Shown here one piece after another: positions 1 through 6,485 of a stretch of DNA of 8,725 nt. Under the pieces are notes generated by a model. That model was not told where the DNA came from. It worked only from the letters and a program-made list of their open reading frames with translations, and ran no database searches. The stretch comes from an uncultured beta proteobacterium (lineage in GTDB: Bacteria; Pseudomonadota; Gammaproteobacteria; Burkholderiales; Burkholderiaceae_B). The stretch lies in the NCBI GenBank assembly GCA_903924715.1, contig CAIYCP010000554.1, forward strand, positions 1 through 8,725, in the 5' to 3' direction. Within the stretch, counting starts at the first letter, position 1; each line of letters starts with the position of its first letter. Both the position numbers and the translations under genes were made by a program.

Positions 1-1
1 C

Positions 2-154
2 GACACGATGGACGCCTTCTATGCTGAGCAAAAAATGACGCCGCTCGGGCCTTGGGATCTGCATACACTTAATCGGGTGCGCGGCCCTGAAGCGATGGGT
101 GGGCGACACACACTCATGGAAACCCTGCGCTCAATGGGCTTCGAAATTCGGTAA
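2..154 (+). CDS. C-terminal end of an unidentified protein (5' partial)
   Basis: An open frame enters from the left edge (first whole codon at base 2) and gives 50 residues before a TAA stop at 152-154. The tail contains the stretches LGPWDLHTLNRVRG and METLRSMGFEIR. I do not recognise the family: there is no membrane segment, metal-binding cluster or nucleotide motif in the visible part. It is accepted as real because it is open to the edge, has an ordinary amino-acid composition for a soluble enzyme, ends 25 bases before the converging ABC-exporter gene, and is followed at once by a hairpin plus T-run that looks like its terminator. The start lies outside the window, so length and function cannot be judged. 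It could still be a chance frame. Confidence 0.5.
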   Translation, partial: DTMDAFYAEQKMTPLGPWDLHTLNRVRGPEAMGGRHTLMETLRSMGFEIR

Positions 155-159
155 ACAGC

Positions 160-181
160 ACGGCGACCTCGCCGCCGTTTT
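160..181 (+). terminator. Probable intrinsic terminator between convergent genes
   Basis: ACGGCG (160-165) pairs perfectly with CGCCGT (173-178) around a 7-base loop and is followed by TTT (179-181). It begins 5 bases after the stop codon of the rightward partial gene. The T-run shares bases with the stop codon (180-182 on the other strand) of the leftward ABC exporter. The stem is short and the T-run is only four long including the paired base, so activity is likely but not certain. Confidence 0.4.
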
Positions 182-2021
182 ATACCTGATCTTCTTGGCG
201 CTTTTGCATGTTCCACATTTGTGCATAAGCGCCTTGCAAGGCAATCAGGTCGGCGTGGTTGCCACGCTCAATAATACGGCCTTGATCCATGACCAGAATT
301 TGGTCAGCGTGCACAATCGTCGAGAGCCTGTGCGCAATGATCAGCGTTGTATGGTTACGCGCAAGGCCGGTCAACTCTTCTTGCAGTGCGCGCTCAGTTT
401 TTGAATCTAGCGCCGAAGTCGCCTCATCAAAAATCAGCATGGCGGGCTTTTTCAGCAAGGTGCGGGCGATCGCAACTCTCTGTTTTTCACCGCCAGACAG
501 CTTCAAGCCACGCTCACCGACTTGTGTTTGGTAGCCCTCTGGCAAGTGCGCAATAAACTGATCCATCTGGGCCGCGCGAGCAGCGCTTTGAATATCAGAT
601 TCAGAGGCGCCAGGGCGACCATAAGCAATGTTATAGGCGATGGTGTCGTTAAACAGCACCGTATCTTGCGGAACGATGTCAATCGACTGTCGCAAACTAG
701 ACTGCCTGACCCGTCGAATATCCTGACCGTCGAGCAAGATCTGACCGGTCTGAACATCGTAAAAGCGAAATAACAGTCGTGCCAAGGTGCTTTTACCCGC
801 GCCACTACGACCAACGACTGCAGTGATGGTGCCCGCCTGGATGGTGAAACTCAAATCGTGCAAGATCGTACGATTTGATTCGTAATGAAAATTCACGTTT
901 TCGAAACGTACTTCAGGGCCTTGCGTCTGATCCGCAATCGCGAGCGCCGGGGCGTCTGGATCATCGGCGATTTCTCGATCGGCCATCAGCAACGTGAACA
1001 TACGATCAAGGTCGGTGAGCGATTGCTTAATTTCACGATAAATCACACCTAAAAAATTCAACGGAATGTAAAGTTGAATCATGAGTGTGTTCACTAAAAC
1101 CAAATCGCCTAGCGTCATCGAGCCATTGGCAACCCCGACAGTTGAACGCCATAAAATCAACACCAAGCCCACGCCGATAATGAGCTGCTGACCCACATTG
1201 AGCAACGATAGCGATTTTTGCGATTTAATCGCTGCCGCCTGATAGCGGATCAGATTTTCATCGTAACGCGTGGCCTCAAACGATTCGTTACCAAAATATT
1301 TAACCGTTTCAAAATTCAAGAGTGAATCGATGGCCTTTTGATTCGCGCGCGAATCCATATCATTCATCGTACGACGCAAATGCGTACGCCATTCAGTGAC
1401 AACAATGGTAAAGGCAATGTAAACAATCAACGCACAAAGGGTGATCGCTGCAAACCAGATGTTGTAGCTATAAGCAAAATATCCAAGCACCAATACAAAC
1501 TCAATGAGTGTGGGCACGATGCTATACAGCGAGTACGACACCAGCGATTGAATCGCGCGGGTACCTCGCTCGATATCACGGCTCACCCCACCTGTTTGAC
1601 GCGACAAATGAAATCGCAGAGACAGCGCATGCAAATGCTGAAACACCTCTAGCGCGATCTGCCTCACCGCATGTTGCGTCACTCGCGAAAACAATAACTC
1701 TCGCAGCTCGGTAAAAAGTGAGGCCGAAAATCTGAGCAAGCCATAGCCAGCAATCAAGCCAAGTGGCACCACCAATAAGGCGGTTGAAACACGCTGATGT
1801 GCATCCAGATCATCGATCAGGGTCTTAAGTAAAATCGGGATCCCTAGGTTCGCAAACTTGGCCGCGAGCAAACAGGCAATGGCAAGCAGCACCCGATAAC
1901 GATAGGCCAAGAGGTAGGGCAACAAATCGCGGATCACGCGCCAGTCACCTAATTGGCGTTTGGCGACCGGCTGATCGGGGTCGTGCTTGAATTCAGTTGA
2001 ACGTCGGTTGGCTTGTCTCAT
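180..2021 (-). CDS. atmA: Atm1/HMT1-type ABC exporter, fused permease and ATPase (AtmA-like)
   Basis: This 613-residue half-transporter has an N-terminal membrane domain (about six helices, roughly residues 43-65, 81-101, 160-182, 188-209, 271-292 and 303-325) and a C-terminal ATPase. Visible ATPase motifs are the A-loop Tyr380, Walker A GRSGAGKST (404-412), Q-loop PQD (451-453), signature LSGGEKQR (508-515), Walker B AMLIFDE (527-533), D-loop SALD (536-539) and H-loop His564. Hallmarks of the Atm1/ABCB7/HMT1 group are NFETVKYFGNE (236-246), ERGTRAIQ (151-158) and the IPLNFLGVIYREIKQSL stretch (319-335). Family members work as inner-membrane homodimers and export glutathione conjugates, metal-thiol complexes or sulfur compounds; AtmA of Cupriavidus is linked to nickel and cobalt tolerance. 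The substrate here is inferred. It is complete, with no damaged motif. Its start at 2021 has no good ribosome site (AGCCCCT precedes it). It is transcribed divergently from the serine hydrolase gene and converges on the partial gene at the left edge. Confidence 0.93.
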   Translation of the reverse strand: MRQANRRSTEFKHDPDQPVAKRQLGDWRVIRDLLPYLLAYRYRVLLAIACLLAAKFANLGIPILLKTLIDDLDAHQRVSTALLVVPLGLIAGYGLLRFSASLFTELRELLFSRVTQHAVRQIALEVFQHLHALSLRFHLSRQTGGVSRDIERGTRAIQSLVSYSLYSIVPTLIEFVLVLGYFAYSYNIWFAAITLCALIVYIAFTIVVTEWRTHLRRTMNDMDSRANQKAIDSLLNFETVKYFGNESFEATRYDENLIRYQAAAIKSQKSLSLLNVGQQLIIGVGLVLILWRSTVGVANGSMTLGDLVLVNTLMIQLYIPLNFLGVIYREIKQSLTDLDRMFTLLMADREIADDPDAPALAIADQTQGPEVRFENVNFHYESNRTILHDLSFTIQAGTITAVVGRSGAGKSTLARLLFRFYDVQTGQILLDGQDIRRVRQSSLRQSIDIVPQDTVLFNDTIAYNIAYGRPGASESDIQSAARAAQMDQFIAHLPEGYQTQVGERGLKLSGGEKQRVAIARTLLKKPAMLIFDEATSALDSKTERALQEELTGLARNHTTLIIAHRLSTIVHADQILVMDQGRIIERGNHADLIALQGAYAQMWNMQKRQEDQV

Positions 2022-2074
2022 AGGGGCTCATTTTATACGCCTAGAGGTGCACCGACCCTACGCACACAATCGGG

Positions 2075-2130
2075 TATAAATGGAGGTAGCGGCTTTTTTC
2101 TCTGCACAACACAGTGCCCACCCATTTATA
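2075..2130. promoter_or_regulatory. Inverted repeat with divergent -10-like boxes
   Basis: TATAAATGG (2075-2083) and CCATTTATA (2122-2130) form a perfect 9-base inverted repeat separated by 38 bases, in the spacer between the divergent ABC exporter and serine hydrolase genes. Each arm contains TATAAAT reading outward toward one of the two genes, so each resembles a sigma-70 -10 box of the correct polarity: the left arm rightward and the right arm leftward. I see no convincing -35 at the usual distance for either. The arms may instead be halves of a repressor site or of an RNA hairpin in the leader of the rightward gene. Which of these holds is inference. Confidence 0.35.
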
Positions 2131-2144
2131 TTGCGTTTTAAAAA

Positions 2145-3338
2145 ATGACCTCATCACTCGATACTTCAAGACTTAAACCTGCCGCAGACGCCCTTTTACA
2201 GCAGGCGGTTGATGCGGGTCACGTCCCTGGGGTCGTCGCAGCGGCCAGTTCTGCAGAGGGCACCCTGTACGAAGCCGCTTTTGGCGAGCGTGCGCTAGGC
2301 GCAGGCGTCCCGATGACGCCGGACACCGTGTTCTGGCTCGCCTCAATGACCAAACCAATCGTGGGTGCTGCAGCCATGCAATTAGTTGAGCAAGGCAAGT
2401 TAACGCTTGACGAGACCGCGGCCAAGATCTTGCCCGAACTTGCAGAAGTCAAACTTTTAACAGGTTGGGATACAAACGGACAACCTCTGCTGCGTGCCCC
2501 AAAGTCTCAAATCACCCTGCGTCAATTACTCACGCACACCGCTGGCTTTACGTCTGATATCTGGAATGCCGACTCTGCCCGCTATCTGAAGACAATGAAT
2601 TTGCCTCGCGCAGGTTCTGGAAAAAAAATTGCCCTTTCTGTACCACTGACCTTTGAGCCAGGCGAGCGCTGGGAATACGGGATCAATATCGACTGGGCTG
2701 GCCAATTGGTTGCCGCGGCTAGCGGCATGCGCTTGGGTGAATATATTCAAAAGAACATCACCGAGCCGCTTGGCATGCAGAGCACCGGCTTCAAAATATC
2801 GCCCAGTATGCGCACACGCCTGGCCACAGTACATCAACGCGACCCCGCAACGGGCTTGTTAAGCACAACCCCCTTTGAAGTCCCGCAAGAAACCGAGTTT
2901 GACCCGGGCGGTGGTGGCTTGTATTCAACCGCGGGCGACTACCTTCGCTTTACCCGCATGATCCTGAATCATGGACGCGGTAATGGACATCAACTCCTAA
3001 AGCCCGAAACGATCGCCCTGATGTCAAAAAACGCGATGGGACCCCTAAGAGTTAATCTTTTACGCACGCAAAATAAAGCCGCTTCGCTCGATGCAGAGTT
3101 TTTCACTGGCGTCGAAAAATCTTGGGGGCTGACGTTCATGATCAATGAACAAGTAGCGCCGACTGGCCGCTCGGCAGGCAGCCTTGCTTGGGCGGGCCTG
3201 CCTAACGCGTTCTTCTGGATCGATCCGAAAAAAGATTTAACGGGCGTCATCCTGATGCAAGTACTGCCCTTTGTCGACCCGCACGCGCTCGACCTATTTA
3301 CAAACTACGAAAAAGCGATCTACGCCGCCTGCACTTAA
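2145..3338 (+). CDS. Serine hydrolase, class C beta-lactamase/EstB-esterase family
   Basis: A 397-residue cytoplasmic protein (no signal peptide) of the beta-lactamase-related serine hydrolase family (PF00144). Visible landmarks are SMTK (67-70, nucleophile Ser67 and general base Lys70), LLTHTAGF (128-135), YGIN with Tyr178 as the likely third catalytic residue, GGGGLYSTAGDY (255-266) and WAGLPN (349-354) in place of the KTG box. A Trp-Gly type third box, a cytoplasmic location and this length match EstB-like carboxylesterases rather than true AmpC enzymes, so ester or amide hydrolysis of an unknown small substrate is more likely than antibiotic resistance. The start is well fixed, since an in-frame TAA lies at 2139-2141. 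There is no Shine-Dalgarno sequence in the A/T-rich bases just before it; a GGAGG lies at 2082-2086, too far upstream to serve. It ends 29 bases before the stop of the converging crotonase gene, with no obvious terminator between. Confidence 0.9.
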   Translation: MTSSLDTSRLKPAADALLQQAVDAGHVPGVVAAASSAEGTLYEAAFGERALGAGVPMTPDTVFWLASMTKPIVGAAAMQLVEQGKLTLDETAAKILPELAEVKLLTGWDTNGQPLLRAPKSQITLRQLLTHTAGFTSDIWNADSARYLKTMNLPRAGSGKKIALSVPLTFEPGERWEYGINIDWAGQLVAAASGMRLGEYIQKNITEPLGMQSTGFKISPSMRTRLATVHQRDPATGLLSTTPFEVPQETEFDPGGGGLYSTAGDYLRFTRMILNHGRGNGHQLLKPETIALMSKNAMGPLRVNLLRTQNKAASLDAEFFTGVEKSWGLTFMINEQVAPTGRSAGSLAWAGLPNAFFWIDPKKDLTGVILMQVLPFVDPHALDLFTNYEKAIYAACT

Positions 3339-3367
3339 TCTCATGACTTAGCCAAGACTTTCGTCCA

Positions 3368-4174
3368 TCATTTCGCGGGATACCAAGCGGGTAATCGTTT
3401 TTCTAAAAATGAAGCGGTGCCCTCTGCCGCATCACTTTTTTGACGCAGCGCCGAGTGCTCGCGTACTAAGTCTGCGAACAAGTCGTCGTCCAGCAAAGAA
3501 TCTGAAACTGCCAGCGTGCGCAGCTTCGTTGCAGACACCGCGCTTGGTGAGTTCATTAGCAATCCATCCACGATTCGCTCACCCGTCGCTCGAAGCTCAT
3601 CGGCTTTACATACTTCGTGGACAAACCCCATCCGCAGCGCCACGTCGGGACCGAAGCGTTCGCACGTTAAAGCGTAGCGACGTACGTTACGCACGCCCAT
3701 GGCTTTGCACAGTTGTGGCAAGATAATCCCAGCGATCAATCCCCAGCGAGCTTCAGTAATCGCAAAGATTGCATTGTCAGCAGCCACCACGATGTCGCAG
3801 ACCGAAGCCAGACCCGTTCCGCCGCCAAAACAGCCGCCATGAATCAAGGCCACCGTGGGGATCGGTAGCGTATCCAATCGACGGATCGCTTCGCCCGTCA
3901 GGCGAGACACACGTTCGTTTTCTTCGGGGCTTTTGGGCGCGACGCTTGATATCCACGCTAGATCAGCGCCCGCCTGAAAATGCCGGCCATTACCTTGGAT
4001 CACAACAACTCGCGCACCCGGTAAAGACGGCAACAGATCCATGGCCTGATGCAGCCCCAAGATCATGTCTTCGTTGTAGGCGTTATTCACGGCCGGACGA
4101 TTTAACGTCACGGTGACAACCCCGCGCGCATCAACATCGCATAACACTGCACCGTTACCAAGTTCTTTCGACAT
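3368..4174 (-). CDS. Enoyl-CoA hydratase/isomerase (crotonase) family protein
   Basis: A 268-residue crotonase-fold protein, the usual length for single-domain members. The first oxyanion-hole segment is HFQAGADLAWI (65-75). The second is the glycine-rich HGGCFGGGTGLASVCDI (112-128). ITEARWGLIAG (139-149) carries Glu141, equivalent to the second catalytic glutamate of rat enoyl-CoA hydratase (Glu164). The first catalytic glutamate (Glu144 in the rat enzyme, in GGGCEL) is replaced by Gly121. That pattern, with the following ILPQLCKAMG-type segment, resembles LiuC/AtuE-like hydratases of leucine and acyclic-terpenoid catabolism, so methylglutaconyl-CoA-type hydratase is the best guess; a beta-oxidation isomerase or other crotonase cannot be excluded. 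No acyl-CoA dehydrogenase, carboxylase or lyase partner lies in the window. A strong AAGGAG ribosome site six to seven bases upstream supports the ATG. It lies 127 bases downstream of dmeF on the same strand and may receive read-through. Confidence 0.87.
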   Translation of the reverse strand: MSKELGNGAVLCDVDARGVVTVTLNRPAVNNAYNEDMILGLHQAMDLLPSLPGARVVVIQGNGRHFQAGADLAWISSVAPKSPEENERVSRLTGEAIRRLDTLPIPTVALIHGGCFGGGTGLASVCDIVVAADNAIFAITEARWGLIAGIILPQLCKAMGVRNVRRYALTCERFGPDVALRMGFVHEVCKADELRATGERIVDGLLMNSPSAVSATKLRTLAVSDSLLDDDLFADLVREHSALRQKSDAAEGTASFLEKRLPAWYPAK

Positions 4175-4180
4175 GAAGGT

Positions 4181-4186
4181 CTCCTT
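4181..4186 (-). promoter_or_regulatory. Strong ribosome binding site for the crotonase gene
   Basis: Read on the minus strand, AAGGAG lies six bases before the ATG at 4174 and fixes that start. It is the 3' arm of a small inverted repeat (4182-4195, TCCTT/AAGGA with a four-base loop in the mRNA), so a weak hairpin could partly cover it. The stem is only five pairs, and regulation by it is speculative. Confidence 0.7.
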
Positions 4187-4253
4187 TTGAAAGGATCATA
4201 CCTTGACTCTAAAGTTCGCCGTGCCGTACCACACCCAACCTTCACAGACGAGC

Positions 4254-4291
4254 TGCCTTCGTCAAGGCATCACCGATCCAAGCGCATCGGT
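4254..4291 (-). other. Two tandem hairpins downstream of dmeF
   Basis: TGCCTT (4254-4259) pairs with AAGGCA (4264-4269) around a four-base loop, and ACCGAT (4272-4277) pairs with ATCGGT (4286-4291) around eight bases. Both stems are perfect six-base pairs, two bases apart, beginning 11 bases past the dmeF stop in its direction of transcription. No T-run follows either one, so this is not a classic intrinsic terminator. It could stabilise the 3' end of the dmeF message or pause polymerase before the crotonase gene. The rest of the 127-base gap shows nothing else beyond the crotonase ribosome site. Confidence 0.4.
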
Positions 4292-4301
4292 TGTTACGCT
4301 C

Positions 4302-5276
4302 TTACGCAGCTGCAATGTCAGCGCAAAGTTGAATTTCAATCGTGCAATGCACGATTTCTTCGTGCACGGCCAGCTGTTTGCGAATCGCCTCAGGGGTCAG
4401 CGAGGTATCGTGCGTGACCACACTCAGCGCGCATGAATACACTTGTTTACCTACTCGCCAGACATGCAGATCGATCACGCGGGTATGGCCTGCCTCGGCA
4501 CCCGTTTCAACAACCTCGCGAATTTCATCCACAACCGGATGATCCATTTCGCGATCGAGCAACACCTTGCCCGTTTCAATCAATAGCCCTTTCGCCCACA
4601 CGGCAACCAAGACCGCCCCCACGATACCCATGGCAGGATCTAGCCACGACCAACCCCAAATTAAGCCACCGATTAAGGCAACGATTGCCAGCACCGAAGT
4701 TGCAGCATCGGCAACAACATGCAGATAGGCGGCCTTAAGGTTTAAGTCTTGGTGATGCCCCGAGTGATGATGGTCGTGCGAATGACCATGATGTGCATGG
4801 TGGGCATGATCGTGATGTTCGTGTGAGCGTCCCAAAATGACCGCACAAACGATATTGACCAACAGACCAAGCACCGCGATTACGATCGCCTCTTCGTAAT
4901 GAATCGGCTTTGAATCCAGTAAACGCTCAACCGAACCAACAACCATCCAGACCGCGACACCGCACAAGAACAGCGCACTTGAAAACCCAGCTAACACTTC
5001 GATTTTCCAGGTGCCAAACGCAAAGCGCGGATCGAGCGCATATTTACGTGCGGCAGCATAAGCGAACGCGCTAAGCCCTAAAGCCACCGCATGCGAACTC
5101 ATGTGCCAGCCATCTGCTAACAGCGCCATCGAGTTGTACCACCACCCAGCAGCAATCTCGAACACCATCATGACCGCAGTAATCCACATCACCCAACGCG
5201 TGCCTCGCTCAGCTGCGCGACTGCCCTGATCAAAGGTGTGACTATGAATCCAGTCAGACAAATCATGTGTATGCAT
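4302..5276 (-). CDS. dmeF: DmeF-like CDF family divalent metal cation exporter
   Basis: A 324-residue inner-membrane cation diffusion facilitator, which exchanges cytoplasmic divalent cations for protons; characterised DmeF proteins act mainly on cobalt and nickel. The N-terminus MHTHDLSDW is typical of the DmeF branch. Six helices lie at about 28-46, 48-72, 90-115, 127-148, 182-204 and 209-229. The transport-site motifs are ADGWHMSSH in helix 2 (Asp55, His58, His62) and HVVAD in helix 5 (His186, Asp190). Between helices 4 and 5 is a cytoplasmic loop with 15 His in residues 152-175, a likely metal-collecting segment. The C-terminal domain includes DLHVWRVG (269-276). The frame stays open 24 codons upstream to an ATG at 5348, but that extension (MVIFVLPSSRGKK...) does not resemble the family and overlaps the apparent promoter, so the ATG at 5276 is chosen; AGGTG about six bases before it is a weak ribosome site. 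It is divergent from the receptor gene at 5412. Confidence 0.9.
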   Translation of the reverse strand: MHTHDLSDWIHSHTFDQGSRAAERGTRWVMWITAVMMVFEIAAGWWYNSMALLADGWHMSSHAVALGLSAFAYAAARKYALDPRFAFGTWKIEVLAGFSSALFLCGVAVWMVVGSVERLLDSKPIHYEEAIVIAVLGLLVNIVCAVILGRSHEHHDHAHHAHHGHSHDHHHSGHHQDLNLKAAYLHVVADAATSVLAIVALIGGLIWGWSWLDPAMGIVGAVLVAVWAKGLLIETGKVLLDREMDHPVVDEIREVVETGAEAGHTRVIDLHVWRVGKQVYSCALSVVTHDTSLTPEAIRKQLAVHEEIVHCTIEIQLCADIAAA

Positions 5277-5310
5277 TACGACACCTAGAGAACTTGAACG
5301 TACGATTGGC

Positions 5311-5338
5311 TTTTTACCTCGACTAGATGGTAAAACAA
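5311..5338 (-). promoter_or_regulatory. Putative dmeF promoter with an embedded operator
   Basis: On the minus strand, TTGTTT (5338-5333) and TAAAAA (5316-5311) are a weak -35/-10 pair with a 16-base spacer, placing a transcript start near 5304 and a leader of under 30 bases. A perfect inverted repeat, TTTTACC-N10-GGTAAAA (5312-5335), spans the spacer and part of both boxes. That position suits a repressor or activator that senses metal. The repeat is seen directly; the promoter boxes and regulator are inference. No regulator gene is adjacent. Confidence 0.45.
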
Positions 5339-5401
5339 AAATAACCATTCATGAGTAGGCCACGTAATAATCACTTATTGCGGTTATTGACCACTTCGCA
5401 C

Positions 5402-5405
5402 GGAG
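5402..5405 (+). promoter_or_regulatory. Ribosome binding site fixing a GTG start
   Basis: GGAG six bases before GTG at 5412 supports this non-ATG start for the receptor gene. The next in-frame ATG (Met37) lies beyond the signal peptide, so only the GTG gives an exportable protein. Confidence 0.7.
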
Positions 5406-5411
5406 ACAAAC

Positions 5412-6392
5412 GTGAACGTATTCTCAACGCTGCTGACTACCCTTACCCTTTGCGCGTTTAGTCTGAGCACCGCTTCCCATGCTCAAACTCCTGAACCCTA
5501 CCCTAACCGCCCCCTTAAGATGGTCGTCCCCTTTGGCCCAGGTAGCGGTACCGACACGGTGGCCCGAGTGGTCGCTCAGCATATGCAAGGCTACCTAGGT
5601 CAACCTGTCACGGTTGAAAATCGCGCGGGCGCTAACGGCTTCATCGGCGCTGAGGCAGTCGCACGCTCGACACCAGACGGCTATACCGTTTTTGTGACCT
5701 CTGCCTCTATTCATTCGTTGAACCCAAGCTTATTTAAGAGCTTGCCCTACGAGACTGAGCGTGATTTTGCCTCGGTCGGAGGCGTCATGGAGGCCTATTA
5801 CACATTATTGGTCGGTGAGACCTTGCCTGTGAACAGCGTCCAAGAACTGAGTGCCTGGCTGAAAGCAAACCCTGACAAGGCGTCGTTTGGCTGGGGCGCG
5901 ACGGTAGGGCAAATCGCGGGCGCAACCTTCTTAAAACAAACAAATACGAGCGCAACGGGCGTGCCTTACAAAAGCAGCCCCCAAGCCGTCACCGACTTGA
6001 TCGGGGGACAAATCAAATTTATGTTCAACGACGTCACAACTTCTAAGGCACATTTAGGCCAACAAAGGCTCAAGGCCTTAGCGGTCACCTCACCCGAACG
6101 CATCGTTGGACTCGAAAATGTACCCACCATGGCGCAGGCGGGCGTCGCCGACTTTGAAATGACGACTTGGGTTGGCATGCTGGTGCCCAAAAACACCCCC
6201 CAAACGGTTATCCAAACCCTAAGCGCCGCATTGCTCAAAACGGTGGCGTTGCCTGAGGTGGCTGCGCGCATGCACGCCTGTTGTTCTGCACGGATGCTGA
6301 TTAAAACCCCTGAAGCGTTTGCGCAATACATGAAAGATGATCGCGCACGCTGGGCAAAAAAAATCAGCGATGCGGGCGTACAGCCTGAATAA
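5412..6392 (+). CDS. Bug/TctC-family periplasmic solute-binding receptor
   Basis: A 326-residue tripartite tricarboxylate transporter receptor-like protein (TctC/Bug family), starting with GTG. Residues 1-24 form a Sec signal peptide (hydrophobic core LLTTLTLCAFSLSTA, probable cleavage after Ser-His-Ala, before Gln25). The mature start has the family signature YPNRPLKMVVPFGPGSGTDTVAR (30-52), followed by VENRAGANGFIGAEAVARSTPDGYT (68-92). GVPYKSSPQAVTDLIGGQIKFMF (183-205) and TPEAFAQYMKDDRARWAK (299-316) complete the fold. Such proteins bind carboxylates or amidated and aromatic organic acids in the periplasm and pass them to a TctAB-type permease, or act in sensing. No permease gene is in the window, so this is one of the many orphan receptors typical of Burkholderiales; the ligand is unknown. 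A vicinal Cys290-Cys291 pair in the mature protein is unusual. It heads a rightward gene group and is divergent from dmeF. Confidence 0.92.
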   Translation: MNVFSTLLTTLTLCAFSLSTASHAQTPEPYPNRPLKMVVPFGPGSGTDTVARVVAQHMQGYLGQPVTVENRAGANGFIGAEAVARSTPDGYTVFVTSASIHSLNPSLFKSLPYETERDFASVGGVMEAYYTLLVGETLPVNSVQELSAWLKANPDKASFGWGATVGQIAGATFLKQTNTSATGVPYKSSPQAVTDLIGGQIKFMFNDVTTSKAHLGQQRLKALAVTSPERIVGLENVPTMAQAGVADFEMTTWVGMLVPKNTPQTVIQTLSAALLKTVALPEVAARMHACCSARMLIKTPEAFAQYMKDDRARWAKKISDAGVQPE

Positions 6393-6485
6393 ACAGGGGT
6401 AGAGCCGAGTCGCGCCATCCCGTATGATCAGCCGCAATCAAAATAAAAAAACGAACGAATAATCGATTCGATACTGGAGACACAC

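Noticed and set aside
2..154. Naming the left-edge gene from its last 50 residues
   Set aside because: I could not match the tail to a family with any certainty, so no function is assigned.
2090..2103. A terminator T-run (GGCTTTTTTCTCTG) in the divergent spacer
   Set aside because: No stable stem precedes the T-run, and no gene ends there on the plus strand.
2145..3338. A beta-lactamase antibiotic-resistance gene
   Set aside because: There is no signal peptide, the third box is Trp-Ala-Gly rather than Lys-Thr-Gly, and the layout matches cytoplasmic EstB-like esterases.
4752..4823. A tandem DNA repeat or CRISPR-like array
   Set aside because: The apparent periodicity is just runs of His codons inside the dmeF loop; there are no regular repeat and spacer units.
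5277..5348. N-terminal extension of dmeF to an upstream ATG at 5348
   Set aside because: The 24 extra residues do not resemble the DmeF N-terminus, and the stretch contains a promoter-like pair and a perfect inverted repeat. MHTHDLSDW at 5276 is the family's usual beginning.
5412..6392. A complete tripartite tricarboxylate transporter locus
   Set aside because: Only the receptor is present. No TctA (about 12 helices) or TctB membrane protein is encoded in the window.
5966..6418. A 150-codon open frame on the minus strand
   Set aside because: It is antisense to the end of the Bug receptor gene and has no family features; it is a shadow of biased codon use.
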